Origin: Variovorax sp. CAN15
Lineage (GTDB): Bacteria; Pseudomonadota; Gammaproteobacteria; Burkholderiales; Burkholderiaceae_C
Length of the DNA: 60,678 nucleotides
Assembly: GCF_030462475.1 (NCBI RefSeq)
Contig: NZ_JASMRZ010000015.1
Coordinates: 11,218 to 71,895 of the forward strand
Direction of reading: 5' to 3'
A program made the position numbers and the translations under genes. A model generated the notes under the pieces. It had not been told where the DNA came from. It searched no databases and worked only from the letters and a program-made list of their open reading frames with translations. Positions 7,612 to 16,518 of this stretch are shown here, piece by piece. Positions within the stretch are counted from its first letter, which is position 1. Each line of letters opens with the position of its first letter.

Positions 7612-9174
7612 TCAACGAACGGCGAGGTCGCGCAGTTCGCGCTTGAGCACCTTGCCGATCGCGCTGCGCGGCAGCTCGTCGATGAAGGCCAGCCGCGCCA
7701 GGCGCTGGGTCTTGCCGAGCTGGGCGTTGGTCCACTGCAGCAGTTCGTCCTCGCTGGTGGCGTCGCCCTCGCGGCGCACCACGAAGGCGGCCGGAGTCTC
7801 GCCCCATTGCTCGGAGGGCACGCCCACCACCGCCACGTCCGCCACCGCCGCATGGCCGCGCAGCACGGCCTCCAGGTCGCTCGGGTAGATGTTGAAGCCG
7901 CCGCTGATGATCATGTCCTTCTTGCGGTCGAACAGCGTGAGGAAGCCGTCGGCGTCGAAGCGGCCCACGTCGCCGGTGCGGATGAAGCGCTTGCCGGTGG
8001 CGTCGAACCACTCGGCCTCGCGCGTCTTCGCGGGCTGGCGGTGGTAGCCGGTCATCATGCCGGCCGAGTGGCCCACCACCTCGCCGGCCACTTCGGTGTT
8101 GCCGCTGGGGAGTTCCTTGCCCTCCTCGTCGATCAGGCGGATGTCGCTGCCCTCGGCGGGCCGGCCCACCGTGTGCAGCTTGGTCGGGTTCAGGTGCGCC
8201 TCCAGGATGCAGGTGCCGCCGCCCTCGGTCATGCCGTAGAACTCGACCAGCCCGCCGGGCCAGCGCTTGAGCACGTCGGCCTTCAGCGCCGCGCCGAAGG
8301 GGGCGCTGGTGCTGAACTTGTGCTTGTAGGAAGACAGGTCGTGCTCGTCGAAGCGCGGATGCGCCATCAGCCGCTGGTACTGCACCGGCACGAGCATGGT
8401 GTGGGTCACGCGGCGCTGCTGGGCGAGCTGCAGGTAACCCAGCGCGTCGAACTTGGGCATCAGCACCACGCAGCCGCCGAAGGCCAGCGTGGGGAAGAAC
8501 ACCACCAGCGTGGTGTTGGAATAAAGCGGAGTGGACAGCAGCGTGACCGTATCGGGCCCGTACTCGTACTTCGCGCCGCGCTGCACATGGGCCCAGCGCA
8601 TGCCGTGGCCCTGCACGATGCCCTTGGGCTCGCCCGTGGTGCCCGACGAATAGATGATGTTGAAGGCCCAGCCCGGCTGCACCTCGATCGCCTCGGGCTG
8701 CGCGCCCACCGGCGCCAGCCATTCCTCGATATTGCGGCCGACCTGTGAGCCGTCGAGCGCCACGCGTGGAATGCCGCCTTCCTTCGCGGGGCCGATCACC
8801 TCGGCGGCCGATGCGTCGCTGAACAGGATGCGCGCGTCGGCGTCCTCGATCATGCGCGCCAGGCTGGCGGGCGTGGAGCCGGGCGCCAGCGGTGCCACCG
8901 CGACGCCCGCGCGCAGCGCGCCCAGGAACACGGCCGCGTAGTTCACTGAAGACGAGGCGCAGATGGCGATGGCGTCGCCGGCCTTGAGCCCGTCGCGCTG
9001 CAGGCTGGCCGCGACGCGGTCCATCAGCGCGTCGAGGGCGCGGTAGTCCAGCGTGCGGGTTGCGTCCGACAGGGCGGCGTGATCGGGAATGCGTTGCGCG
9101 TGGAGGCGGACCAGATCGGCGATGGCGCCGAAACTGCGTTCCATGGCGGCTTGGACGGCTGGGTGAGTTTGCAA
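7612..9174 (-). CDS. Class I adenylate-forming enzyme (acyl-CoA synthetase)
   Basis: The protein has 520 residues and shows the full ANL superfamily pattern. These are the phosphate loop YSSGTTGEPKGI (about 175-186), the YGMTEGGG A5 motif, RTGDVGRFDADGFL (A7/A8), and the catalytic C-terminal Lys in SAIGKVLKREL. Such enzymes make an acyl-adenylate and then the CoA thioester of a carboxylic acid. The closest general type is a fatty-acid or aryl-acid CoA ligase; the substrate is not readable. It is 52 bases upstream of the sensor kinase gene on the same strand. The upstream region 9175-9376 separates it from the divergent GlsB-like gene. Confidence 0.9.
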   Translation of the reverse strand: MQTHPAVQAAMERSFGAIADLVRLHAQRIPDHAALSDATRTLDYRALDALMDRVAASLQRDGLKAGDAIAICASSSVNYAAVFLGALRAGVAVAPLAPGSTPASLARMIEDADARILFSDASAAEVIGPAKEGGIPRVALDGSQVGRNIEEWLAPVGAQPEAIEVQPGWAFNIIYSSGTTGEPKGIVQGHGMRWAHVQRGAKYEYGPDTVTLLSTPLYSNTTLVVFFPTLAFGGCVVLMPKFDALGYLQLAQQRRVTHTMLVPVQYQRLMAHPRFDEHDLSSYKHKFSTSAPFGAALKADVLKRWPGGLVEFYGMTEGGGTCILEAHLNPTKLHTVGRPAEGSDIRLIDEEGKELPSGNTEVAGEVVGHSAGMMTGYHRQPAKTREAEWFDATGKRFIRTGDVGRFDADGFLTLFDRKKDMIISGGFNIYPSDLEAVLRGHAAVADVAVVGVPSEQWGETPAAFVVRREGDATSEDELLQWTNAQLGKTQRLARLAFIDELPRSAIGKVLKRELRDLAVR

Positions 9175-9376
9175 AGTCGTCTTCCTTCTTCCTGGCCAGA
9201 CCTTGGCCTAACGGCAGGATAGCGAAATGCTCCCGCTTTCCGCCAGCGCCTTGGCGACCGCGCGGCTGCCGGACGGCGTGCCGTCAGTTGGCGCTCAGGA
9301 AGGCGGGAACACGATCCCCGAGCGCTGTACGCCAAGCGGCGGCGGCGCTTGTTCTCACCAACGACAGGGAGTTTCC

Positions 9377-9619
9377 GTGCACATCATCTGGACGATTCTG
9401 ATCGGCTTCATCGCCGGGCTCCTGGCCCGCGCCGTGCTGCCGGGTAACAACTCGATGGGGTTCATCCTCACGGCGGTGCTCGGCATCGCCGGCTCGCTGG
9501 TCGCGACCTATGCCGGGCAGGCCATGGGCTGGTATGCCGCGGGTGCCGGCGCCGGCTTCATCGCCTCGGTGGTCGGCGCGGCGGTGCTGCTCGGGGGCTG
9601 GCACCTCTTGAGCCGCTGA
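9377..9619 (+). CDS. GlsB/YeaQ/YmgE-family small membrane protein
   Basis: The protein has 80 residues and three Gly/Ala-rich membrane segments: IIWTILIGFIAGLLARAVLP, MGFILTAVLGIAGSLVATYA, and a third from about 55 to 75. This is the glycine-zipper transglycosylase-associated family, often induced by general stress. I chose the GTG at 9377 because AGGGAG precedes it at good spacing; earlier in-frame codons have no ribosome binding site and would spoil the first membrane helix. It is followed 40 bases later by another small gene in the same direction, probably co-transcribed. Confidence 0.85.
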   Translation: MHIIWTILIGFIAGLLARAVLPGNNSMGFILTAVLGIAGSLVATYAGQAMGWYAAGAGAGFIASVVGAAVLLGGWHLLSR

Positions 9620-9659
9620 GGCGGGCGATCCGACCTCCACCACAGACAAGGAGCTATCC

Positions 9660-10151
9660 ATGGGCTTACTCGACATCCTCCAGCAGGCCATCGGCAACAA
9701 CAACGCTGAAGCCCACCTCGACCAGGTCGCGCAGCACGCCTCTCCGGGTGAACTGGGCGCGGGGCTCGCCGCGGCCATGCGCTCGGACCAGACGCCGCCT
9801 TTCGGCGACACGGTCGGCCAGCTCTTCGGCCAGTCCTCGCCGGCGCAGCAGGCCGGCGTGCTCAACCAGATCCTGGCCACGCTCGGCCCCGCTGCCGCCT
9901 CGGCGCTGGCCGGCGGCGTGCTCGGACGCATGCTGCAGCCGGGCCAGACGCAGATCACGCCCGACCAGGCCTCGCAACTCTCGCCGGCCCTGGTGACCGA
10001 GATCGCCGCGCATGCCGAGGAGCAGCACGCGGGCGTGATCGACGAGGTGAGCCAGTTCTACGCGCAGCACTCGGGGCTCATCAAGACGCTGGGCGGCGCT
10101 GCGATCGCCATCGCGCTGGCGAAGATGAAGGAGAACGCGACGCGGGGCTGA
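9660..10151 (+). CDS. Small conserved protein, possibly DUF937/YidB-like
   Basis: The protein has 163 residues, starts MGLLDILQQAIGNN, and has a helical, Ala/Gln-rich middle with ALAGGVLGRMLQPGQTQITP and a C-terminal hydrophobic helix (LIKTLGGAAIAIALAKM). The start has a good AAGGAGC ribosome binding site. The opening and the Gly-rich helical part recall DUF937/YidB proteins, but I cannot confirm this. It lies behind the GlsB-like gene and converges with the DegT aminotransferase gene (33 bases between stops). Role unknown; stress association is inferred from the neighbour only. Confidence 0.7.
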   Translation: MGLLDILQQAIGNNNAEAHLDQVAQHASPGELGAGLAAAMRSDQTPPFGDTVGQLFGQSSPAQQAGVLNQILATLGPAAASALAGGVLGRMLQPGQTQITPDQASQLSPALVTEIAAHAEEQHAGVIDEVSQFYAQHSGLIKTLGGAAIAIALAKMKENATRG

Positions 10152-10184
10152 GCTGTTCACTCGGCCCGGCTTGGCTTGGCCATT

Positions 10185-11324
10185 TCAGCTCGCTGGATCT
10201 AGCACGGCCTGCCGCACCGCGTCGATGACATACTCGACCTCGTCGTCGCCAAGCGTCGGATAGAGCGGCAGTGCGATCGAGCACGCGGCCAGCCGCTCGG
10301 CATGCGGCAGGCTGACGCCGCCGTGCCAGGGCCGCAGCGCCTCGTGATGGTGAAGCGGCTGCTCGTAGTAGACGCGGTTCGCGACACCGGCTCCGGCCAG
10401 CCGCGTCGCAAAGGACGCACGTTCGTCCGAACTTCCGAGCCCGACCACGAAGTAATTCCACGCGTGGCCAGTCGTAGCCGGAGGCAGGTGCAGCGGCAGA
10501 TCCGCCCAGGCCGAGAGGTAGCGCGCGGCGATTTCGCGGCGCCGTGCGATGTGCTGCGCGAACCCGTCCATCGCGGCATTGAGCAGGCAGGCTTGCAGCT
10601 CGTCCATGCGGCTGTTGTGACCCAGGCAGCGGTGCAGGCCGTCGTCGTAGCCGTGGTTGCGCAGCAGACGAGCCTTGCCCGCGTGCTCCGGATTCCTGAA
10701 GGCCAGTGCCCCGGCATCGCCGGCCGCGCCCAGCGTCTTGGTGGGGTAGAAGCTCATCGCCGCGGCATCGCCCCAGGTGCCCGCGTTGCCCGTGCGCGCG
10801 CCGTCGGTGGCATGAGCGCCGAGGCATTGCGCCACGTCCTCGACCAGCAGCAGGTTTTCGTTCCGGCAATAGGCCGCCAGCTCGGGCAGGCCGCTCGCGT
10901 CGCCAAAGAGGCCGACTGCGAGGAGCGCGCGCGTGCGGGGTGTGCGGGCATTGCAGAAGTCCGCGAGCGCTGGCGGAAAGTCACTGGGCGCGCTGTCGAC
11001 GAAGACCGGCCGCGCGCCGGCGGCGATCACTGCCTCCGCGCACGCGACGAAGGTGTAGGAAGGCAGCAGCACCTCATCGAACGCTTCGCCTCCGCCCGTG
11101 CTCCCAATGCCGAGGCTCTTGAAGGCCAGAAGCAACGCATCGGAGCCCGATCCCACTGCCACTGTCTCGCGGCCGTCCAGCAAGCCGGAAAGGCGCGTCT
11201 CGAAAGCCCTGACCTGCGGGCCCAGCACGTAGACGCCGCTGCGCAGCACCGCGGTCAGTGCCTCCGCCAGCCGCGTTGCCTCCGGCTCGCAGGATCCAGC
11301 AGGCCTAAACAGCGGGATCTTCAT
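10185..11324 (-). CDS. DegT/DnrJ/EryC1/StrS-family sugar aminotransferase
   Basis: The protein has 379 residues, the usual length for PLP enzymes that aminate nucleotide keto-sugars. Visible landmarks are GSGSDALLLAFKSLGIG (58-74, cofactor phosphate), VEDVAQCLGA with Asp163, SFYPTKTLGAAGDAGAL with PLP Lys196, the NHGYDDGLH loop and LGHNSRMDELQA. It is the last gene of a four-gene cassette; its start overlaps the stop of the Gfo/Idh gene by ATGA (11321-11324). An oxidoreductase plus an aminotransferase is the standard pair for making 2- or 3-amino or diamino sugars. The glycosyltransferase upstream suggests the product decorates a surface glycan or protein. Confidence 0.9.
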   Translation of the reverse strand: MKIPLFRPAGSCEPEATRLAEALTAVLRSGVYVLGPQVRAFETRLSGLLDGRETVAVGSGSDALLLAFKSLGIGSTGGGEAFDEVLLPSYTFVACAEAVIAAGARPVFVDSAPSDFPPALADFCNARTPRTRALLAVGLFGDASGLPELAAYCRNENLLLVEDVAQCLGAHATDGARTGNAGTWGDAAAMSFYPTKTLGAAGDAGALAFRNPEHAGKARLLRNHGYDDGLHRCLGHNSRMDELQACLLNAAMDGFAQHIARRREIAARYLSAWADLPLHLPPATTGHAWNYFVVGLGSSDERASFATRLAGAGVANRVYYEQPLHHHEALRPWHGGVSLPHAERLAACSIALPLYPTLGDDEVEYVIDAVRQAVLDPAS

Positions 11325-12265
11325 GCGCGCAGCACCTGGCAGGCGCGCGTCACCGCAGCAAGACCGTCTGCGCCCGAGGCAATGCGGCTGGGCCGGCCCA
11401 GGATGGCTTGCCTGAATGCCCGGTACTGGCGCGCCAGCGCGTCGTCGGCGTGCCCTTGAGCACGCGCGTCGTCGCGCAGGTCGAGCCGATGCTCCTGGCC
11501 TCCTTCGAGAAACTGCAGCCGGGCGCTCGCCGAGCTGCCATACCCGCTTTCGAACTCGGCAACCAGCGCCCCCAGCCGCACGCGAGCGCGCACGCTCTGC
11601 CCGCCGACGTGCCGCTCGAGCACTTCCAGCGGCGCCTCGGATGGAGCGGCGCAAAGCCAGGCGAACAGGTCCAGGTCGTGCACCATCAGGTCGAGCACGC
11701 TCTCCGTGGCCGACCCGACGCGGGTCGAACAGCGGCTGAATCGCATGAGCGGACCCGAGCCCTGGCGATGGCTCGTCATCGCATTTCGCAGCCGGCCGAG
11801 CATCGCGGCGTCGAACACCGGGTTGAAGCGTTCGATGTGGCCGGTGGCCAGCGTGACGCCGCATTGATGTGCGGTCTGGATCATCAGCAGGCCGTCGTGT
11901 CGGTCCACGCAAAGCGGCTTTTCGACAAGGACGTGGCAGCCCCTGCGCATCAGGGCCAGCGCGAGGCCGGCATGCGCCTCGTCGCTGGCGGCGATGGTGG
12001 CCGATTCGATGCCGGGCGGCAGCTCCTCAAGCCCGGACATCAGCGGCAGCTTGGCAAGCTCGTCGGCAACTCGGGCCGACGCCGAGCAGTCCACCAGCGC
12101 GGACAACCGGAATCCGTCGAGCGCCAGCAGCTTCCGCGCGTGCACGCAGCCGAAGCGGCCGAGGCCGATCACTGCGTGGGCCAGTGCGGCGTTGTCGAGC
12201 GAGCCCGCCGCATCGGTGGCAATGGCTGCGACGCTGTCGTCGCTGGCAAGCGTGGTGAAGGTCAT
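11321..12265 (-). CDS. Gfo/Idh/MocA-family sugar oxidoreductase
   Basis: The protein has 314 residues. A short leader is followed by the NAD(P)-binding motif HAVIGLGRFGCVHARKLLAL (about 35-54), then EKPLCVDRHDG, the family's conserved EKP element with its Lys. LDLMVHDLDLFAWL is the usual C-domain metal-free active-site region. It should oxidise a sugar or nucleotide sugar with NAD(P). It overlaps its neighbours by ATGA on both sides (12262-12265 and 11321-11324), so translation is coupled. WlbA-type enzymes that oxidise UDP-GlcNAcA at C3 are one known relative that acts with a DegT aminotransferase; I cannot assign the exact substrate. Confidence 0.87.
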   Translation of the reverse strand: MTFTTLASDDSVAAIATDAAGSLDNAALAHAVIGLGRFGCVHARKLLALDGFRLSALVDCSASARVADELAKLPLMSGLEELPPGIESATIAASDEAHAGLALALMRRGCHVLVEKPLCVDRHDGLLMIQTAHQCGVTLATGHIERFNPVFDAAMLGRLRNAMTSHRQGSGPLMRFSRCSTRVGSATESVLDLMVHDLDLFAWLCAAPSEAPLEVLERHVGGQSVRARVRLGALVAEFESGYGSSASARLQFLEGGQEHRLDLRDDARAQGHADDALARQYRAFRQAILGRPSRIASGADGLAAVTRACQVLRA

Positions 12266-13068
12266 CGAGGCGTCGGCGGGGGACTGTCGTGTCGGTGCAC
12301 CGGGCCGCGCAGCCGGTCCGCCACGACCTGCAGGTGGGTGCCCCGGATCACGTGCTTGTAGACGCCGGCAGCCACGCGCTCCTCGCCGAAGAGCTCGAAG
12401 GCCGGCTTGGTCGCGGGCGGCTGCGATTGCTCGTAGCGGGTGGGCTGGGCGGCGAACAGGCATTCACGGCCATAGGCCCGGGCCCCGAACTCGGCGATGA
12501 AGCCGGCCAGCTCCTTTTCGAGCTGGCCGCCGAAGCTGCGTGCGTAGCCGTGCATGTCATCGAGCTTGGCCTGCAGCTCGCGTTCGTCGAGTTCGACCAC
12601 GACGTGGCGCTCGCAACTAAGGCGTGCCGGCGGACTCGGGTGCCCCACCGTGGGGTAGCCGAACGAAGCCACCATCCGGCCGCGCGCCGTTGCGCGCGCG
12701 GCGACCTGGTTGGCCAGCAGGCGGCACAAGTCGTGCGACGGGTTGTAGTCCTCGGCCTCGTCGGCAACGATGCATTCGATGCCCTGCTCGACGACATGCC
12801 CGGTCAATGCTTCGACCCATCGCGCGAAAAGGCCGGTGTCGCCTTCGAGCAGCGAGCGGTAGATGTCGGCGTCCGCGACCGGCTGCACGACGCCGGGTAT
12901 CCAGTTGGCACCTGCGCGCGCGAGGTTGTCCACAGTGGGTTCGAGCCGCGGAACGCCGGAGGAACCGGCGCCATTGGTCAGCACCACGAAGTCGGGCCGT
13001 TCGTTGCGCAGCCACTTCCATAGCAGCAGCTCGTGGCCAGAATGTGCGGCGATCACCAGCGATTTCAT
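12262..13068 (-). CDS. PIG-L-like protein with altered metal motif
   Basis: The protein has 268 residues and begins [20 protein letters not shown]. Position and pattern fit the first strand and metal loop of PIG-L/LmbE deacetylases (normally AHPDDE), but here the loop reads AHSGHE (residues 8-13), replacing both Asp residues. A second feature, EDYNPSHDLCRLLANQV (106-122), resembles the later conserved HPDH region, with His112-Asp113. It may be a diverged deacetylase with different metal ligands, or an inactive homologue. Genes on both sides overlap by ATGA, so it is an integral part of the glycan cassette. The family assignment is tentative. Confidence 0.6.
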   Translation of the reverse strand: MKSLVIAAHSGHELLLWKWLRNERPDFVVLTNGAGSSGVPRLEPTVDNLARAGANWIPGVVQPVADADIYRSLLEGDTGLFARWVEALTGHVVEQGIECIVADEAEDYNPSHDLCRLLANQVAARATARGRMVASFGYPTVGHPSPPARLSCERHVVVELDERELQAKLDDMHGYARSFGGQLEKELAGFIAEFGARAYGRECLFAAQPTRYEQSQPPATKPAFELFGEERVAAGVYKHVIRGTHLQVVADRLRGPVHRHDSPPPTPR

Positions 13069-14465
13069 GAGCGAGGGGCGTTGAATTGCACGAGGGTCGA
13101 TATCCGGCGCAGCGGCTTCGTCACGCGCCATGAACGGCTGGCGTAGACCTCGCGCAGCTGCGCCTGGAGTTGCGCGAGTTCGGCGCGTGCCTGATGGGTC
13201 TTGTGCTCGGCTTCCGAGATGCGCGCGTCCGCGTCGGCGCGCGCCTGCTCTATCTGCAGCCGGGTCTCCGCCTGCTGTCGTATGGCTTGAGCTTCAAGCT
13301 GTTCGATCCGCGCCTGGTACATGTGTTGATGTTCGTTGAAGGACTGCTGCAGCCCCGCAACATGCTGATGCAGCGACGCGATGTTCACGTGCGCTGCCGA
13401 CGGATAGCCGCGGCGGATCCAGTCCGCCACGTAGCGCGAAGCCTCCTCCGCCCGTTGGCCCGCGGGCACTTCGATCACAGGGTGCTGCAGCACCGCGCTC
13501 CGCATGCAGTCTTCGAGTGCACCGAGCGTGACATCCAGCCCGCCCGTGGCACGCATCCAGCTCGCGGCCCGGGCTGCGTCCTGTGAGTCGTAACGGTCGA
13601 GTGCGGCGCCCACGGTTTCGCGCGTGATGGGTCGCACGAGCAACGCCCGGCCGAAATTCCAGCGGCGTGAGTGAGCAACGTTCGCCGCCGTCACCATTTC
13701 TCCCATGCCCCAGACCGGATCGAGAACTACCACCGCATTGCCGGTGCACAGCGCCTCGGTCGCGCAGCGGCCCTTGCCGAAGACGATGTCGTAGCGTCCG
13801 AGCGCCTCGGCCGGATCGGGCAGGTGATTGCCCGTGCCGCTACCGATCACGTCCAGCGAGAGACCGCGCTGCACGCAGGCGGCGCGGATTTCCTCCAGCT
13901 GCGAGTTGTGCGAGGCATAGTTGCTGAAGACCAACGCCGTCCGTGGTTTTGCGGGCAGCTCACCTCGCCTGGGAAAGCGCGCAAGGTCGACACCGTTCTG
14001 TATCAGCTCGATGCGTTCGCGCGCGATGCCGAATTCGTGCACCAGCCGTTCCGCACAGTTCTCGTCGACCGCCACATGGCGCACGACCTGCGCAAACTGC
14101 GCGGGTCGCCCATGATCGTCGCTACGGTCGTGGCAGATCGTGACGACTGGTATGTCATGGAAGTGCATCAGGGCACGCACAGTTTCCTGGTGCGTGTTGC
14201 CGACGATCACGTCCGGCCGCGCCGCCATGTCGGCCAGGTCTGTGACGCAGGCTATGGAGGCGAAGCGCAGTTCGTTCGCCATGTCGCCGAAAGCCGTCGC
14301 GAAGATCGTGACGGCGTGCCCGCGGCGGCGCAGCCACATCGCCAGGTCGCGCGTGAACATCTCCGCGCCTGTGCGGTGCAGCAGATAGCACATCGCCAGC
14401 AGGATGTGCAGGGGCTTGCCGGGCTTCGTGGAGTCCGGGTTGGAGAGGGCCTCCGGAAAGGTCAA
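13065..14465 (-). CDS. Glycosyltransferase with C-terminal coiled coil
   Basis: Read from a TTG at 14465 the protein has 466 residues. The GT-B-type N-domain begins [20 protein letters not shown] (19-38) and includes a nucleotide-site region [17 protein letters not shown] (152-168). About residues 363-440 are a long Ala/Gln/Glu coiled coil, followed by [13 protein letters not shown] (443-455), a tail motif common in bacterial polysaccharide glycosyltransferases. The first ATG (14393) would remove the first beta strand, so I prefer the TTG, which overlaps the lipA stop (TTGA); it lacks a clear ribosome binding site. It starts the cassette and is coupled by ATGA to the PIG-L-like gene. Confidence 0.8.
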   Translation of the reverse strand: MTFPEALSNPDSTKPGKPLHILLAMCYLLHRTGAEMFTRDLAMWLRRRGHAVTIFATAFGDMANELRFASIACVTDLADMAARPDVIVGNTHQETVRALMHFHDIPVVTICHDRSDDHGRPAQFAQVVRHVAVDENCAERLVHEFGIARERIELIQNGVDLARFPRRGELPAKPRTALVFSNYASHNSQLEEIRAACVQRGLSLDVIGSGTGNHLPDPAEALGRYDIVFGKGRCATEALCTGNAVVVLDPVWGMGEMVTAANVAHSRRWNFGRALLVRPITRETVGAALDRYDSQDAARAASWMRATGGLDVTLGALEDCMRSAVLQHPVIEVPAGQRAEEASRYVADWIRRGYPSAAHVNIASLHQHVAGLQQSFNEHQHMYQARIEQLEAQAIRQQAETRLQIEQARADADARISEAEHKTHQARAELAQLQAQLREVYASRSWRVTKPLRRISTLVQFNAPRS

Positions 14466-15466
14466 TCGAGCGCCGGCGCGGCGCCGGCCAGAACGTGTCC
14501 TGCCTGCTGGTCCGCGTGATAGCTCGACCGAACCATCGCCCCCACCGCCGCATGGCTGAAGCCCATCTTGTAGGCCTCTTCCTCGAACATCTTGAAAGTG
14601 TCGGGATGCACGTAACGGCGCACCGGCAGGTGCGAGCCCGACGGCGACAGGTACTGGCCGATGGTCAGCATGTCGATGTCGTGGGCGCGCATGTCGCGCA
14701 TGACCTGCAGGATCTCCTCGTCGGTCTCGCCGAGGCCGACCATGATGCCGCTCTTGGTGGGCACGCTGGGGTGCAGCGCCTTGAACTTCTTGAGCAGGTT
14801 CAGGCTGAACTGGTAGTCGCTGCCGGGGCGCGCTTCCTTGTAGAGGCGCGGCGCGGTCTCGAGGTTGTGGTTCATCACGTCCGGCGGCGCGGCCTTGAGG
14901 ATCTCGAGGGCCCGGTCGTCGCGGCCGCGGAAATCGGGCACGAGGATCTCGATCTGCGTGGTGGGCGAGAGCTCGCGGATGTTCCTGATGCAGTCGACGA
15001 AGTGCTGGCTGCCGCCATCGCGCAGGTCGTCGCGGTCCACGCTGGTGATGACCACGTACTTCAAACGCAGATTGGCGATGGTCTTCGCGAGGTTGATCGG
15101 CTCGTCCTTGTCGAGCGGGTCGGGACGGCCGTGGCCCACGTCGCAGAAGGGGCAGCGGCGCGTGCACTTGTCGCCCATGATCATGAAGGTGGCCGTGCCC
15201 TTGCCGAAGCATTCGCCGATGTTGGGGCACGAGGCTTCTTCGCAGACGGTGTGCAGGTTGCTCTCGCGCAGGATCTGCTTGATCTCGTAGAAGCGCGTGG
15301 TGGGGCTGCCTGCCTTGACGCGGATCCAGTCGGGCTTCTTGAGCACTTCGCCGCTTTGCACCACCTTGACGGGAATGCGCGACAGCTTGGCTGCCGCCTT
15401 CTGCTTTGCCAGGGGGTTGTAGGTTTCGGCGCTTTGCGCGTCGCGGACGACTTCTGTGGTGCTCAT
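14462..15466 (-). CDS. lipA: Lipoyl synthase
   Basis: The 334-residue radical-SAM enzyme inserts two sulfurs into protein-bound octanoyl groups to make lipoyl-E2 and lipoyl-H protein. It has both iron-sulfur clusters: the auxiliary one at Cys75, Cys80 and Cys86 ([12 protein letters not shown]) and the radical-SAM CxxxCxxC at Cys101, Cys105 and Cys108 (CTRRCPFC). The ending [11 protein letters not shown] holds the Ser that is the auxiliary-cluster ligand in known LipA enzymes. The length is typical. It follows lipB by 7 bases, so the two enzymes of the pathway are co-transcribed; its stop overlaps the possible TTG start of the glycosyltransferase. Confidence 0.98.
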   Translation of the reverse strand: MSTTEVVRDAQSAETYNPLAKQKAAAKLSRIPVKVVQSGEVLKKPDWIRVKAGSPTTRFYEIKQILRESNLHTVCEEASCPNIGECFGKGTATFMIMGDKCTRRCPFCDVGHGRPDPLDKDEPINLAKTIANLRLKYVVITSVDRDDLRDGGSQHFVDCIRNIRELSPTTQIEILVPDFRGRDDRALEILKAAPPDVMNHNLETAPRLYKEARPGSDYQFSLNLLKKFKALHPSVPTKSGIMVGLGETDEEILQVMRDMRAHDIDMLTIGQYLSPSGSHLPVRRYVHPDTFKMFEEEAYKMGFSHAAVGAMVRSSYHADQQAGHVLAGAAPALD

Positions 15467-15473
15467 CGATGTG

Positions 15474-16175
15474 TCAAGGCGCCAGGAAGGTACCGAGTTT
15501 CTGGCTCAGTACCGCGGCGGCTTCTTCCCATGTGGTTTGGATGCCGATTGTAGAAAGGTCGACCGTTTGCAGCCCTGCATAGCCGCAAGGGTTGATGCGC
15601 GAGAAGGGTTCGAGGTCCATCCGGACGTTGAGCGCCACGCCGTGGTAGGTGGCGTGGCGGCTCACCTTGATGCCCAGCGCGGCGATCTTTCCGAGCCCGC
15701 GGAACGGGTCGACCGCAGGCATGGGGCCGGTCAGCGCGGCGTGGGAGAACGGGTCGTCCAGCCGCACGTAGATGCCCGGCGCGCCCGCCACGCGGTGGCC
15801 CGTGACACCGAAGTGGGCCAGTGTGCGCAGCACCGATTCCTCGATGCGGTAGACGTATTCCTTGACGAAGTAACCCGCGCGGCGCAGGTCGATGAGCGGA
15901 TAGGCCACCACCTGGCCGGGGCCGTGGAAGGTGACCTGGCCGCCGCGGTCGGTCTGCACGACGGGGATGGCGCCGGGGTTGAGGATGTGGTCCTGCTTGC
16001 CCGCTATGCCTTGCGTGAAGACCGGGCCGTGCTCGCAAATCCATAGCGCATCAGGCGTATCGGGCGTGCGCTCGAGCGTGAACTGCTTCATCGCCGCGAA
16101 GGTGCCGGCGTAGTCGACGCGGCCCAGCGGGCGCAGCTCGATGGCGGGACTGGCGATGGCTGCGGTGCCTGTCAT
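15474..16175 (-). CDS. lipB: Octanoyl-[ACP]:protein N-octanoyltransferase
   Basis: The 233-residue enzyme moves octanoate from acyl carrier protein to lipoyl domains, the step before LipA. Catalytic residues are visible: Lys170 in [13 protein letters not shown] and Cys197 in [11 protein letters not shown], with the [11 protein letters not shown] motif (78-88). It precedes lipA by 7 bases and follows the DUF493 gene by 31 bases. The start at 16175 gives the usual N-terminus before [13 protein letters not shown]. Confidence 0.97.
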   Translation of the reverse strand: MTGTAAIASPAIELRPLGRVDYAGTFAAMKQFTLERTPDTPDALWICEHGPVFTQGIAGKQDHILNPGAIPVVQTDRGGQVTFHGPGQVVAYPLIDLRRAGYFVKEYVYRIEESVLRTLAHFGVTGHRVAGAPGIYVRLDDPFSHAALTGPMPAVDPFRGLGKIAALGIKVSRHATYHGVALNVRMDLEPFSRINPCGYAGLQTVDLSTIGIQTTWEEAAAVLSQKLGTFLAP

Positions 16176-16206
16176 TGCATGGCTTGCCGCGCGGACAGCT
16201 CGCGGG

Positions 16207-16518
16207 TCAAAGCACGACCTTGACCATCGGGTGCGAGGACAGCGCGCGGTAGATGTCGTCGAGCTGCTCGCGGCTGGTGGCCGTGACGGTGATGGTCACG
16301 CCGAGGTAGTTGCCGGCCTTGCTGTCGCGCAGCTCGACGGTGGTGGCGTCGAAGGTGGGGTCGAAGCGCTCGGCGATCTGCGTGATGGCATGCACGAAGC
16401 CGTCGACCTTGGCGCCCATCACCTTGATCGGAAACTGCGAGGGGTACTCGATCAGCGATTCCTTGCGCGGATCGGGGATCGAGGTGGTTTCGGTGGTGGT
16501 CGTGTTGCTGTCGGTCAT
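16207..16518 (-). CDS. ybeD: YbeD/DUF493 family protein
   Basis: The 103-residue protein matches the small ferredoxin-like YbeD family: [20 protein letters not shown], an [20 protein letters not shown] strand region, and a [18 protein letters not shown] end. YbeD lies next to lipB in many proteobacteria, and its molecular role is not established. A Thr-rich leader of about 15 residues is extra. The start at 16518 overlaps the stop of the aminotransferase gene (ATGA), so it is translationally coupled to it. Confidence 0.92.
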   Translation of the reverse strand: MTDSNTTTTETTSIPDPRKESLIEYPSQFPIKVMGAKVDGFVHAITQIAERFDPTFDATTVELRDSKAGNYLGVTITVTATSREQLDDIYRALSSHPMVKVVL

